64,000 nt of DNA from Lysobacterales bacterium (GTDB taxonomy: Bacteria; Pseudomonadota; Gammaproteobacteria; Xanthomonadales; SZUA-5), in the NCBI GenBank assembly GCA_022841325.1, contig JALHRS010000018.1:1-64000 (forward strand), in the 5' to 3' direction. The position numbers and the translations under genes were made by a program. The notes beneath the pieces are model-generated. The model did no database searches and was not told the origin of the DNA. It saw only the letters and a list, made by a program, of their open reading frames with translations. Positions 26,531 through 36,205 of this stretch are shown here, in pieces; within the stretch, counting starts at the first letter, position 1, and every line of letters begins with the position of its first letter.

Positions 26531-29500
26531 ATGCGCAAGCCCTTTGTCACTCTCATGCTGCTGCTGGCGGTGGGCGGCGTCAGCGCCGCCTCGCCGCCCT
26601 CGGCCGCGCTGCCGGCGCCACCTCCAGGGCACGGTCTGGACTATGCCGCGCTGGATCAGGCCAAGCTCGCCAACGAGGACGCCGCCGCCGAGAGTGCTGG
26701 ACAGCCGCTGCGCTACGCGGTCGCCCATCGGGTCAAGGATGTCAGCATCAGCGCCAAGACCAGCGCGGGCGGCTACTGGACCAGTCTGGCCGACGGTCGC
26801 TTGCTGTGGCAGTTGCCGATCCGGGCCGAGGGTGCCAGCAATATCGACCTCGGCTTCTCCCGCTGGTTCCTGCCCCAGGGTGCCGAAATCTGGTTCAGCG
26901 ACGCCAAGCGCTCGGTGGTCCATGGGCCCTACACCGACACCCACAATCCGCGCAGCGGCGGCCTCAGCCTGCCGATGGTACCTGGCACCGAAGCCCTGCT
27001 GGAACTGGTGATTCCCGCCAACAAGCGCCATCTGGTCGATCTCGAACTGGCCTATGTCAGTCATGGCTACCGCAATCTCGACGGTATCGGCGCCAACAAG
27101 TCCGGCAGCTGCAACGTCGATACCATCTGCCCGCAGGGCGACGCCTGGCGCGATCAGATCCGCTCGGTGGGCCGCTACACCTTCAACAGCGGCGGCAGCA
27201 GCCTGCTCTGCACCGGTCAGCTGGTGAACCGCAGCAACGGTGATCGCGATCCGCTGTTCCTGACCGCCAATCACTGCCTGTCCAGCGGCACCGCCGCAGC
27301 AACCGTCGTGGTCTACTGGAAGTACGAGAGTCCGAGCTGTCGCACCGTCGGCAGCGGCGCCAATGGTACCTCGCTGCCGCTGTCGACTGCGGCCGCGAAC
27401 CAGAGCGGCGCCACCCTGCTGGCCACCCATTCCCCGTCCGACATGACCCTGCTGCGTTTGAGCACGGCGCCACCGGCGGCGGCAGACGCCTACTGGTCGG
27501 GCTGGGACCGACGGGATCTGGCACCGGCCTCGGCGGTCGCCATCCATCACCCGCAGGGTCACGAGAAGCGCATCAGTTTCGAGAACGATCCGCTCAGCAT
27601 CAGCGACTACGAGCCGACGCCGCGCGGCGATGCCACCACCCATCTGAAGGTCCTTGACTGGGATGTCGGCACCACCGAAGGCGGATCCTCCGGCAGCGCC
27701 ATCTGGAATGCCGACAAGCGCATCGTCGGCACGCTGCACGGCGGCTTTGCCGCCTGCGGCAACAACGATGCCGACTACTATGGTCGTCTGTTCAAGTCCT
27801 GGGCGGGCGGCGGCAGCGCCGCCACCCGACTGTCGGATCATCTGGATCCGGCCGCCGCGGCTCCGCAGACCCTGGACGGAACCGGTCTGTGCAATGCGCC
27901 GGTGGTCAACCTGACCAGCAATGCCGACCCGGTCATTGCCGGCAGCGATGTGCTCTACACCGCGACCGCCACTGGCGGCAGCGGCGGTTACAGCTACACC
28001 TGGGACATCGACGGTGACGGCGTCAGCGACAAGACCACCACCGGCAACACGCTCAGCGCCCGCTACAACCGCGAGACCCAGTTCAATGCCAGCGTGCTGG
28101 TGCGTGACAGCGCCGGCTGCGAGACCACCCGGCAGATCGCCATCAGCGTCATCGGCCATCGGGTCCGCCCCGAGGCCCCGCTCGGCCCGCCGGTGGAGGT
28201 CTGCGGCGACGGCGACAGCACCATCGAGCCCGGTGAACGCTGGCGTCTGGACACCACGCTGCTCAATGCCGGCGAGCGCGCCACCGCAGCCGAGGCCTAC
28301 AGTGTCTTCACCAAGAGCAGTGCCGACAGCATCGGCGCCGCGCCACGTGACAGCTTCGGTTATGCCGTCACCGACAGCAGCCAGGGCGGACAGTGTGCCT
28401 ATCAGTACATCGACATCACCAGCCAGGTAGCGCCGCTGGCGCTGACCCCGGCAGGCACGGTTTCAGCCAATGACGACGGCCGCACCGGCGTGCTCGACCT
28501 GTCCCCGGTCAACGGCAGTTTCGACTTCTACGGCAGCACCATCACCAAGCTGGTGATGAGCACCAATGGCTATATCGGCACCACCGCGGCGACCACCGGT
28601 GGCGATTTCAACAACCTCTGCGGCCCGATACCCACCACCGACAACAACGGCAAGCGCCTGCAGGTGCTGCACGACGACCTGGTGGCCGGCAGCTTGCGCT
28701 GGGCGTCATTCGCTCAGTGTCCGCGCCCGTCCGAGGTCGGTACGCCCAATCAACGCTGCCTGGTGTTCCAGTGGAACAATGTCGGGCTCTATGCGGGTTC
28801 CGGGGCCACCCCTGATGGCGATTTCGACTTCCAGGCCGTGGTTTATCCGCAGACCTGGCAGATCGTCTACCAGTACCGCAATTCCATCCCCGGCAATGGC
28901 GACGGCGCCACCGTCGGCATCCTCGACCCGGATACCAGCGGCCGTCAGCTGACTTCCAGCTGCAACCAGCCCCAGGTCACCCCGCTGCGGGCGGTGTGTT
29001 TCTATCACCCGCAGAATCTGCCGCCGCCGACAGCTGATCTGGCCAAGCTCCGTCTGGAGAATGCGCTGGTCAACGTCGGCAACCTGCAGCCGGGCGGCAC
29101 CAGGGCGGTGTCGGCCTTCTTTGCGCTGGATCCGACTGCCGCCTGCGGCAGCCGCTATCGCATTGGCCTCGCCGGCACGGCGGATGCGAATTCGGGCAAT
29201 TTCCTCACCAGTACCCGTGAGTTCCTGATCGGATCGGCCGGCAATTGCAACATCAGCACCAGCTGCGCGCTGAGCCTGCCGCCTGCCGTCAATCTGCGCC
29301 CCGGCGTGTTCTTCAATCCGGTCCGCGCCGGCAATGGCCTGGTCTCGCACGTGGTGCCGGTCAGCGGCGAGTTGCCGGTGTTCTTTGCGGCCTGGTACAC
29401 CGGCGGCCGTGACCGCCAGTCCACCTGGTACATCGTCCAGGGCCGGGTCCAGGACAACCAGGTGGTGGCACCGATCCTGCGGGTGACCCGCGACATGGCT

Positions 29501-30046
29501 GCAACCACCTTCACGGTCCGTCGCGAGGCCGTCGGCACGGCCACGATCCAGTTCATTTCCTCCGAAAAGATGCTGTTCAGCTATTTCCTGAGTGCCACCC
29601 CCGAGGGTGGTACCGAGGTGCTGACGCACGGCTTCCAGGGTCTGGCGAGCAGCACGCCCAACCGCACCGGCACCTGGTTCTATTCGCAGGAAGACGGCTG
29701 GGGCCAGACCTACGACAGCTATGTCAGCGCCAGTGTGGCCCGCGAGTTCATCACCTCGTACCTGTACGACAACAACGGTCAGCCACGTTGGGTACTGACC
29801 GATGCAGCGGCTGACGCCACTGGCAATCTGGCGACCAGGGCTTTCAAGGTGCATTGCCCGAGTTGCGGCTGGATTGACTTCTTCGACTCCGAGACCGCCG
29901 CCGGCACCATGCGTCGCAGCTTCGTGGCTCCGAATTCCGGCACGCTCAGCACCAATTTCCTGTTCACCCCGCCGGTACCCGGAAGCTGGGTCCGCACCGA
30001 CATCCCGATCTCGCTGCTGACCCCGGTGCAGCCGGAGCAGCCGTGA
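26531..30046 (+). CDS. Secreted lysyl-endopeptidase-like serine protease, multidomain
   Basis: 1171 residues. A signal peptide (MRKPFVTLMLLLAVGGVSAA) and propeptide precede a trypsin-fold domain of the Achromobacter lysyl endopeptidase type. Its triad is visible: His in LTANHCLS (about residue 248), Asp in SDMTLLRL (about 304) and Ser in GGSSGSAIW (about 387). A PKD-like domain (YSYTWDIDGDG) follows, then a long beta-rich region, then from about residue 925 two copies of the aromatic-rich module found in other secreted proteins here (NLRPGVFFNPVRAGNG and RTGTWFYSQEDGWGQ). GGAG lies six bases before ATG 26531. Expected role: extracellular protein degradation. It is much longer than typical lysyl endopeptidases because of the C-terminal modules. 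Confidence 0.88.
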   Translation: MRKPFVTLMLLLAVGGVSAASPPSAALPAPPPGHGLDYAALDQAKLANEDAAAESAGQPLRYAVAHRVKDVSISAKTSAGGYWTSLADGRLLWQLPIRAEGASNIDLGFSRWFLPQGAEIWFSDAKRSVVHGPYTDTHNPRSGGLSLPMVPGTEALLELVIPANKRHLVDLELAYVSHGYRNLDGIGANKSGSCNVDTICPQGDAWRDQIRSVGRYTFNSGGSSLLCTGQLVNRSNGDRDPLFLTANHCLSSGTAAATVVVYWKYESPSCRTVGSGANGTSLPLSTAAANQSGATLLATHSPSDMTLLRLSTAPPAAADAYWSGWDRRDLAPASAVAIHHPQGHEKRISFENDPLSISDYEPTPRGDATTHLKVLDWDVGTTEGGSSGSAIWNADKRIVGTLHGGFAACGNNDADYYGRLFKSWAGGGSAATRLSDHLDPAAAAPQTLDGTGLCNAPVVNLTSNADPVIAGSDVLYTATATGGSGGYSYTWDIDGDGVSDKTTTGNTLSARYNRETQFNASVLVRDSAGCETTRQIAISVIGHRVRPEAPLGPPVEVCGDGDSTIEPGERWRLDTTLLNAGERATAAEAYSVFTKSSADSIGAAPRDSFGYAVTDSSQGGQCAYQYIDITSQVAPLALTPAGTVSANDDGRTGVLDLSPVNGSFDFYGSTITKLVMSTNGYIGTTAATTGGDFNNLCGPIPTTDNNGKRLQVLHDDLVAGSLRWASFAQCPRPSEVGTPNQRCLVFQWNNVGLYAGSGATPDGDFDFQAVVYPQTWQIVYQYRNSIPGNGDGATVGILDPDTSGRQLTSSCNQPQVTPLRAVCFYHPQNLPPPTADLAKLRLENALVNVGNLQPGGTRAVSAFFALDPTAACGSRYRIGLAGTADANSGNFLTSTREFLIGSAGNCNISTSCALSLPPAVNLRPGVFFNPVRAGNGLVSHVVPVSGELPVFFAAWYTGGRDRQSTWYIVQGRVQDNQVVAPILRVTRDMAATTFTVRREAVGTATIQFISSEKMLFSYFLSATPEGGTEVLTHGFQGLASSTPNRTGTWFYSQEDGWGQTYDSYVSASVAREFITSYLYDNNGQPRWVLTDAAADATGNLATRAFKVHCPSCGWIDFFDSETAAGTMRRSFVAPNSGTLSTNFLFTPPVPGSWVRTDIPISLLTPVQPEQP

Positions 30047-30488
30047 TCCGGCCTGGCGACGATCCTGTCCTGGGGCAGGTCGTGGCCAGCAGCCGGACGC
30101 AGAGAACGCAAAGGAAGAGCAGAGAGAACGCGAAGAAGAGCGATCAGATCTTCGAGGTACTCTGAGACGACCACCATCGCGGGCCGCCGAATCTGGTCGG
30201 CCCGATTCGGAAGGCAGACCCCGTGTAGGCGTCATTGCGAGCCACCTGTTTCGGCCCGACACGCGCACGGGCCATGAACCCCCGGCGTCATTGCGACCCC
30301 GGACTTGATCCGGGGGAAGCAATCCAGACGCACAACCGCAGAAGCACTGGATTGCTTCGTCCCGCCACGCTGCGCTCCTCGCAATGACGCATCAACAACT
30401 GACAAGACAGTTCATGGAAAGCGCTCGCAAGGCTTGTTCCGCGAAGCCGCAGAGGCCAGACTGTAGTTGACGCCTAGGGGGGAAACGG
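30047..30488. repeat. Composite dispersed-repeat block
   Basis: Without a gene. In order: a GACGATCCTGTCC...CAGCAGCCGGACGCAGAG unit joined to the AGCAGAGAGAACGCGAAG repeat (about 30058-30137), then CGTCATTGCGAGCCACC (from 30230), a GGGCCATGAACCC link, and the palindromic CATTGCGACCCC...GAAGCAATCCAG / CTGGATTGCTTC...TCGCAATGACG pair (about 30289-30390). The same order of units recurs at 48412-48700. Confidence 0.75.
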
Positions 30489-30971
30489 ATGGCCATTGAA
30501 GAACTGATCCTGGTGCGACACGCCGATGCCGAGCGTGATGCGCCGAGCAGGAAGGATATCGATCGCGCCTTGTCGACGCTGGGCGTCAGTCAGTCCGAAG
30601 CGGCTGCCGACTGGCTGATCGAACATCAGGAAAATCCGGTCAAGGTGCTGTGTTCGCCGGCCACGCGCGCCAGGCAGACGCTAGCGGCGTTTCGCGCCAG
30701 GGTGCCTGATCTGACGGTGGTCGACGAACCAGGCATCTACGAGGCCACGCCGGGCGAGCTGATCAGCATCATCGACCGCCATCGCCCGATCTCCTCGTTG
30801 ATGGTCGTCGGCCACAACCCCGGGCTGGAGACACTGATGACCCTGCTGGCCGACGGTCGCAGCACCGATGGTCGCGGCATGCCGACGGCATCGATCGTGC
30901 GACTGCGCCTGCCGGCAGGCAAGGCGCTGGAACCCGGATGCGCCGAGCTGATCGATTTCTGGTGGCCCTGA
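30489..30971 (+). CDS. sixA: Phosphohistidine phosphatase SixA
   Basis: The 160-residue single-domain histidine phosphatase has the RHG-type signature LVRHADAERD at the N-terminus (catalytic His about residue 10) and the second histidine in VVGHNPGLE near residue 110. SixA removes phosphate from phosphohistidine residues, for example on NPr of the nitrogen PTS or on the HPt domain of ArcB. Length matches E. coli SixA (161). A GGGGGGAAACGG stretch ahead of the ATG supplies the ribosome site. The YceI-family gene follows 25 bases later, so the two may be cotranscribed. Confidence 0.92.
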   Translation: MAIEELILVRHADAERDAPSRKDIDRALSTLGVSQSEAAADWLIEHQENPVKVLCSPATRARQTLAAFRARVPDLTVVDEPGIYEATPGELISIIDRHRPISSLMVVGHNPGLETLMTLLADGRSTDGRGMPTASIVRLRLPAGKALEPGCAELIDFWWP

Positions 30972-30996
30972 GTTACTGACTGACAGGCGCAGGCCG

Positions 30997-31701
30997 GTGC
31001 TGCGACTGCCGGATCTGGCGCTGAGGCTACCGAGCTTGTCGCGTATGCCTGAAATTGGCGCCTTGATTGGCCGCTGTGCCGCGGTGAGTATCGCCGGGCT
31101 GTGCCTGCAGGCACCGCTGCAATCCGCGGAGCCCGCACAGACCGGGCTCGAAGCGGCAGAGCCGCAGCGCTTCCTGCTCGACCCGGAAAATACCCATGTC
31201 GGATTCGACATCGTCGCCATGTGGATCCTGCGACGGCGCGGCGAATTCACAGACGTCGAGGGCTCCATGACTGTTGCCCCTGATCGTGGCAGCGCAGTGA
31301 TCGAGGTGCGTATCCGGGTGGCCAGCGTGGACATGCCGAACCGCGATCACACCGAATTGCTGCTGTCGCCGGAGTTCTTCGACGCCACGCAGCACCCCTG
31401 GATCGAATTCCGCTCGGATCGCTTCGTCCCAGGCCAGGGCCGCTGGCTGGACCTGCCCGGCACCCTGCAGGTGCGCGGGATCAGCCAGCGGGTCAGGTTC
31501 TCGGCTCAGACCAGTCGCTGTACGCTGGAGCCCGGGCAACGCTGTGAGGTCGAGGTCGATGGCAGTTTGTCGAGATCGCAGTTCGGCATGACCGAGTATC
31601 GCCGCACGCTCGCAGACGAGGTTCATCTGCGCATCTTTGCCACCATGCGATCGGACCCGGTGCAGCTCGTGCCGGCGGTGCCCAACCCAGCCGACGACTA
31701 G
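30997..31701 (+). CDS. YceI-family periplasmic protein
   Basis: YceI-like lipocalin fold: FLLDPENTHVGFDIVAMWIL near the start of the domain, IRVASVDMPNRDHTELLLSP, and a C-terminal SRSQFGMTEYR. The family binds isoprenoid lipids such as polyprenyl chains in the periplasm. A hydrophobic segment (ALIGRCAAVSIAGLCLQAP) serves as signal peptide. Start choice is uncertain: GTG 30997 gives 234 residues; ATG 31045 (MPEIGALIGRC) gives 218 and a better-placed signal peptide, but neither has a strong ribosome site. It follows sixA closely. Confidence 0.87.
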   Translation: MLRLPDLALRLPSLSRMPEIGALIGRCAAVSIAGLCLQAPLQSAEPAQTGLEAAEPQRFLLDPENTHVGFDIVAMWILRRRGEFTDVEGSMTVAPDRGSAVIEVRIRVASVDMPNRDHTELLLSPEFFDATQHPWIEFRSDRFVPGQGRWLDLPGTLQVRGISQRVRFSAQTSRCTLEPGQRCEVEVDGSLSRSQFGMTEYRRTLADEVHLRIFATMRSDPVQLVPAVPNPADD

Positions 31702-32465
31702 CCAAAATCACCCGAGGCTGCCATCAGGTCCATGCCGCACTGCAGTTCCCGTACCCAGTCGATGAAGCGGCGCACCGCGGCCTTGCCGCCGATCGGTCGG
31801 CCGTGCTGGGGCACGATCATGTCGATGTCCATGTCTGCCACCCGGTCGGCCCAGACGCGGCAGGCGCGATTGCCGGCCATGTAACGCCGATGGAAGCCCA
31901 GCATGCGCGGGATGTGGGCGTCGAAATCGGCCTCCTGCACCGGATCGAAGCGTTCCACCATCGAGGCGCCAAGATCACCGCTGAAAAGGATCCGGGAGAC
32001 CGGATCGTAGAACTGGAAATTGCCCACCGAGTGCAGGAAGTGCGCCGGCAACGCCTGTATCTCACAATCCCCCAGCGCGATGGCGCCACCGCGGTCGGGC
32101 AACAGCAGATAACGCCCGGGACCGCCGACGCCAAGCTCATGCGGCACGCTGTGCGGCACGAAGCGACCCCACAGACGCGAGCAGACGATGGTGGCGTTGG
32201 TGTACATCAGCCAGCGATCGGCCGACCCGATCACGTCAGGATCCTGATGCGAGGCCAGTATCCAGCTCAGCTCCTTCAATGGCACATAGCGGCCCACGGC
32301 CATCGACACCGGCGTGAACAGCAGCGCACCACCGGGGTCGATCAGGGCGGAATGCTGCCCGTGCAGGATCAGGAACTGATTGGCCTGCACACCGTCTTCT
32401 CCGTGCACCAGGTCGTTGAAGGCAATGCACCGATGCTGCCCGGAATGAAAGAGTTCAGTCGCCAT
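31698..32465 (-). CDS. Metallo-beta-lactamase-fold protein of the ODP / flavodiiron type
   Basis: 255 residues from MATELFHSG. The metal ligands of the flavodiiron/ODP branch are present: HQDPD (H-x-D-x-D in place of the usual H-x-E-x-D), the His of ALPAHFLHS, GDLGAS and PQHGRPI. The flavodoxin domain of true flavodiiron NO/O2 reductases is missing, as in the ODP oxygen-binding diiron sensors. It may therefore bind oxygen at a diiron site or act as a small reductase; cytoplasmic. The ORF extends to a GTG at 32498, but the ATG at 32465 matches the family start. Its stop overlaps the YceI-gene stop by four bases (convergent). Confidence 0.75.
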   Translation of the reverse strand: MATELFHSGQHRCIAFNDLVHGEDGVQANQFLILHGQHSALIDPGGALLFTPVSMAVGRYVPLKELSWILASHQDPDVIGSADRWLMYTNATIVCSRLWGRFVPHSVPHELGVGGPGRYLLLPDRGGAIALGDCEIQALPAHFLHSVGNFQFYDPVSRILFSGDLGASMVERFDPVQEADFDAHIPRMLGFHRRYMAGNRACRVWADRVADMDIDMIVPQHGRPIGGKAAVRRFIDWVRELQCGMDLMAASGDFG

Positions 32466-32761
32466 GGACCCGCCATCGTCGCCGTCAACGTGATGCACGC
32501 TAGTTCTGCAAGCACACTGGCAGCTTGATTCCGGTCAATCGCTGGGCCCCGGTTGCAGGCCTGCGGGCGGGTGTGCCCGCTGAACAGCATCATTCCCGCC
32601 GCCGCGACCGGAAATGAGCCTGGCCGCGCACAGTTGCCGTAGCGGCCGCTCGACCAGCCTCGCGGCCAGCTTTCCACGGCGCCAAGCAGGGCTTTCCACC
32701 GACCCCGCTGTTGTTCTACGATAGTCGTCGTACTTGGATGTCCGGAATGAGGAATGCCCAG

Positions 32762-34582
32762 ATGAAGCAGATCCTGCTGGCTGTCGCATGGTCAGTGCTG
32801 ACGCTCGATTCGGCCGTCGCCTGCGAGCTGCACGAACAACAGGGCAAGGTGCTGGCTGCTACGGCTGCCTCAGCTGCCAAGGAGGGCGCCAGCTATTGGG
32901 TGGGCCCAGGCGTCAGCGGCGCCTGGTTTGATCCTGCCCGCAACGGCGAGGGCGTGATCCTGCAGGTGCTGCCGAGTGGCCGGGCCCTGGCGATCTGGTT
33001 CACCTATCCGCCGGCAGGTGAGAGCGGCGACCAGGCCTGGATGATCGCCCAGGACGGCAAGATCGACGGCGACCGCATCCGCTTCACCCAGGTTTATCGG
33101 CCGATCGGTGGGCGCTTCGGCGCGGCCTTCGATCCGGCGTCGGTGAACCTGCAGAACTGGGGCACACTGGAGTTGGTCTTCGATCATTGCAATGCGCACA
33201 CGCTGAGCTGGAGCGGGCCGCCGGAATTCGGCAGCGGCTCGCGGGCGATGACCCGGCTGTCGACGCTGGACGAGGTCGATTGTGCGGGTGGACGCAGGCT
33301 CACGGCCCAGGGCGCACGCGCCGCCACCGGTCTGCGCTCCCGCAGTGGCACCTGGTATGTGCCGGAGCGCTCGGGTGAGGGCTGGGTGGTCGAGGAACTG
33401 CCCGACGGCCGCAGCATCGTCTACTGGTTCACCTTCACCCCCGACGGTCAGCAGGCCTGGACCATCGGCAGCGGCGTGCGCGACGGCAATCGCCTGCAGA
33501 TCGCCGACAACCGCATCACCCGGGGCACCCGATTTGGCGCCGGCTTCAATGCGGCCCAGGTGGAACTGCTGCCCTGGGGCACGCTGGACATCGATTTCGC
33601 GCAGTGCGGGCAGGCGACGTTGAGCTATGCCGCCAGCCTGCCCGGCTACGGCAACGCCACGCGCGCGCCGGTGCGCCTCAGCCGTATCGCCGGGGCGCCG
33701 TGCCTGGATGCGATGCCGGCAGCGGTCTCAGGTTTGAGCTGGGTCGAGCGCGCCGCCACACCGGCCAGTGCGCAATCGGAACTGGCGGTCACCACCCTGG
33801 ATGGCGCCCTCTACGCACTCGGTGGCTTCGGTGCGCCGCGGGCCTTTCGCCGCTACGACCGCAACAGCAACAGCTGGAGCAGCCTGCCGGATCTGCCAGC
33901 CGGCCGCGATCATCTCGCCAGTTTTGCCATCGACGGCGGCATCTACATGGTCGGCGGCAGTCCCAACGGCAGCGGTGATCAGAGCGTGGCCGGCTTTCGC
34001 TTCGATCTGGCGTCCGGGCAATGGGCATCGCGCCCAGAACTGGAATGGATGTATGCCAACCATGCGGCGCTGGCCCATGGCCACGCCTATATCGGCAGCA
34101 GCGACGGCAGCCTGCAGCAGTTTGACCCGGCGCATCGGCGCGCACGCCGTCAGTTCAACCCGAACCCCGAAGAGCGCGATCACGCCCAGGTCGTGAGTTT
34201 TCTCGACGAGATCTGGGTGATCAGCGGGCGCACCCCGGAGCGGGCCACGGTGGCCATCTACGATCCGGTCTCCGAGCAGTGGCGCAGCGGACCACGCATC
34301 GCCCGCGGCCGCGGCGGCTTCGCCGCAGCCGTGGTCGGCCAGCGCATCGTCATTGCCGGCGGCGAAGTGCTGACCGGGGGCTTTTTCGTGGAACCCAGCA
34401 GCGAGATCTACAACGCCGGCGCCCTGAGCTGGCAGCCCGGCCCGGATCTGCCAGTGCCGGTGCACGGCGTGGCCGGCGGCGCCATCGACGGCCGCTTCAT
34501 TGTGGTCAGCGGCTCCACTGCCCCCGGCCTGACCACCGGTGCCACCGGCCGCGTGTTCGAGTTGGCGTTGCCGGATTCCTGA
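32762..34582 (+). CDS. Secreted Kelch-type protein with two aromatic-rich modules
   Basis: 606 residues from the ATG at 32762, preceded by GAGGAA at seven bases. After the signal peptide (KQILLAVAWSVLTLDSAVAC) come two modules of about 130 residues each: GAWFDPARNGEGVILQ... and GTWYVPERSGEGWVVEE.... Each continues with WFT[YF]-x-P-x-G...QAW, an [RF]GA-F-x-[PA] segment, WGTL-[ED]-[LI] and a terminal Cys-containing block. The C-terminal 270 residues form Kelch repeats (LYALGGFGAP, IYMVGGSPN, IVIAGGEV), a beta-propeller that probably binds a ligand or sugar. The ORF extends upstream through ATGs at 32738 and 32747, but those lack a site and a signal peptide. Function unknown. Confidence 0.8.
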   Translation: MKQILLAVAWSVLTLDSAVACELHEQQGKVLAATAASAAKEGASYWVGPGVSGAWFDPARNGEGVILQVLPSGRALAIWFTYPPAGESGDQAWMIAQDGKIDGDRIRFTQVYRPIGGRFGAAFDPASVNLQNWGTLELVFDHCNAHTLSWSGPPEFGSGSRAMTRLSTLDEVDCAGGRRLTAQGARAATGLRSRSGTWYVPERSGEGWVVEELPDGRSIVYWFTFTPDGQQAWTIGSGVRDGNRLQIADNRITRGTRFGAGFNAAQVELLPWGTLDIDFAQCGQATLSYAASLPGYGNATRAPVRLSRIAGAPCLDAMPAAVSGLSWVERAATPASAQSELAVTTLDGALYALGGFGAPRAFRRYDRNSNSWSSLPDLPAGRDHLASFAIDGGIYMVGGSPNGSGDQSVAGFRFDLASGQWASRPELEWMYANHAALAHGHAYIGSSDGSLQQFDPAHRRARRQFNPNPEERDHAQVVSFLDEIWVISGRTPERATVAIYDPVSEQWRSGPRIARGRGGFAAAVVGQRIVIAGGEVLTGGFFVEPSSEIYNAGALSWQPGPDLPVPVHGVAGGAIDGRFIVVSGSTAPGLTTGATGRVFELALPDS

Positions 34583-35389
34583 GCGCACCTTCACGCTAGA
34601 AGCGATCTTGTATCGCGACGATCGCCCGCCCGGTTATCGCCAAAGTCGAAAACCCAGGCGATCGGCTGTCAGAAGCGGAACGCGGAGAACGCAGAGAGGC
34701 GCGGAGAACGCAGAGGAAGCCTTGATGGAGGGCGCCGCGCCGCGGCGCCGCTTTGTCGGGCGTGGAGATCAAGAGCGGCCGGGCAGGCGCGCGTCCCTCC
34801 TCAAAGCCACTCCGTGCTCGGTAGGAGCGAGCTTGCGCCGCGACCGATGCCCGTCCGGTTCTCGCCAGGACCGAAAACCCAGGCGATCTGCGTGGAGAAA
34901 GCGGAACGCGGAGAACGCAGAGAGGCGCGGAGAACGCAGAGGAAGCCTTGATGGAGGGCGCCGCGCAGCGGCGCCGCTTCGCTTCGCCCGGAGATCAAGA
35001 GCGGCCGCGCAGGCGCGCGGCCCTCCTCGAAGCCGCTCTGATCCAGCAAGGTCGTTCATGGCCCGTGAGCAGTTTCGGGTCGAAACAGGTGGCTGGCAAT
35101 GACGCCGGAGGTTCACGGCCCGCAGCCAACACCGGCGCCAGCCAGACAGCTTGCAATGACTGCACCTCCTTGCACAGCAGCCAGCGAGACTTGAAGCAGG
35201 CCAATTCAAGCCGGCTCCTGCTTTCCTTCGCGTTCTCTCTGCTTTTCCTCTGCGTCCTCTGCGTCCTGCTTCTGGCAACCCACCGCCTCAATGCACGGTT
35301 TTCGCCGCAGCCTGCGGACCGCGGACTGCGGGCTGCGGACCGCGGACCGCCAGTCGCGAAGGGAGGTCGCTACTGCCCGGCGTGAGCTA
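34583..35389. repeat. 807-base repeat-only intergenic region with an internal duplication
   Basis: No coding gene is supported. A block of about 200 bases occurs twice in direct order (about 34640-34800 and 34865-35035). Each copy has CGAAAACCCAGGCGATC, GCGGAACGCGGAGAACGCAG, GCCTTGATGGAGGGCGCCGC and GAGATCAAGAGCGGCCG. Between them is GTAGGAGCGAGCTTGCGCCG (34821). Near 35220-35275 an inverted copy of the CAGAGGAAAAGCAGAGAGAA repeat occurs, followed by a GCGGACCGCGGACTGCGGGC simple repeat (35316-35350). The bamD stop follows. Confidence 0.75.
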
Positions 35390-36205
35390 TCAGAACGGCC
35401 ACAGGCGTGACCAGAAGCTGCGCTTGTCGGGATCGCCGACGCCGGTCAGCGAGGTATGGCTGGGTGCATTCAGTTCCAGCACGCGGCGGGTATCGGCAGC
35501 CAGTTCCGGTTGGCCGAGGGCCTCGTAGCCGTCGATCATCAGCGCCAGCGCGTCCGGCACCTGTTCGGCGCCCTGATAGTTCTCGATGATGTACTTGGCG
35601 CGATTGACCGCTCCGATATAGGCGGCACGGCGATAGTAGTAACGGGCCACCGTCAGCTCGTAGCTGGCCAGATCATTGCGCAGGAACACCATGCGCTGGC
35701 GGGCGTCGGCGGCGTAGCGGCTTTCCGGATAGCGCCGCAGCATCTCGCCGAAATCGTTGAAGGCCAGCCGCGCCGATTCGGTATCGCGATTGCCGGCCTG
35801 CGAGGGAATCAGGCGATCGATGTAGCTGCGGTTGCGGTCGAAATTGACCAGCCCGCGCAGGTAATAGGCGTAATCGATCTTCGGGTGCGCAGGGTAGGTC
35901 TTGATGAAGCGGTTGATGGTGCTGACGGCATCATCGTACTGGGCGCGCTTGTACTGGGCGAAAGCCAGATCCAGCTGCGCCTGTTCGGCGTAGTCGCCGA
36001 AGGGAAAGCGTGCGCTCAGGCGCTTGTAGTAGCGGATGGCGCGCTCGAAGTTGCCGTTGTCGAGCGAGGCCTTGGCCTCGGTGTAGAGCTGATCCACCGG
36101 CAAGGTCTCGGTTTCTCCCTTTTCCGCACCCTTGGAACAGGCGCCGAGCAGGCTCAGAATCAGGACGATCGACAGCGCACGGATTGCGGCGGACAGATTG
36201 GGCAC
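35390..36205 (-). CDS. bamD: Outer membrane protein assembly factor BamD
   Basis: The 271-residue lipoprotein is an essential part of the BAM complex that inserts beta-barrels into the outer membrane. The lipobox LLGACS places the acylated Cys near residue 23. Five tetratricopeptide-like repeats follow, including LYTEAKASLDNGNFERAIRYYKRLSARFPFG and the conserved DYAYYLRGL. Length is slightly above E. coli BamD (245). It is divergent from rluD, the standard gammaproteobacterial arrangement. Confidence 0.95.
   Translation of the reverse strand: MPNLSAAIRALSIVLILSLLGACSKGAEKGETETLPVDQLYTEAKASLDNGNFERAIRYYKRLSARFPFGDYAEQAQLDLAFAQYKRAQYDDAVSTINRFIKTYPAHPKIDYAYYLRGLVNFDRNRSYIDRLIPSQAGNRDTESARLAFNDFGEMLRRYPESRYAADARQRMVFLRNDLASYELTVARYYYRRAAYIGAVNRAKYIIENYQGAEQVPDALALMIDGYEALGQPELAADTRRVLELNAPSHTSLTGVGDPDKRSFWSRLWPF

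Noticed and set aside
32466-32761. Possible small gene between the ODP-like and Kelch genes
   Set aside because: Short ORFs there lack ribosome sites and conserved sequence; the gap looks like promoter DNA.
34700-35100. Short ORFs of 80-190 residues in the repeat region
   Set aside because: They are translations of dispersed repeats that recur in all frames elsewhere in the window.
34583-35389. CRISPR array
   Set aside because: Repeats are palindromic, irregularly spaced and of several kinds, with no unique spacers of constant length and no cas genes.
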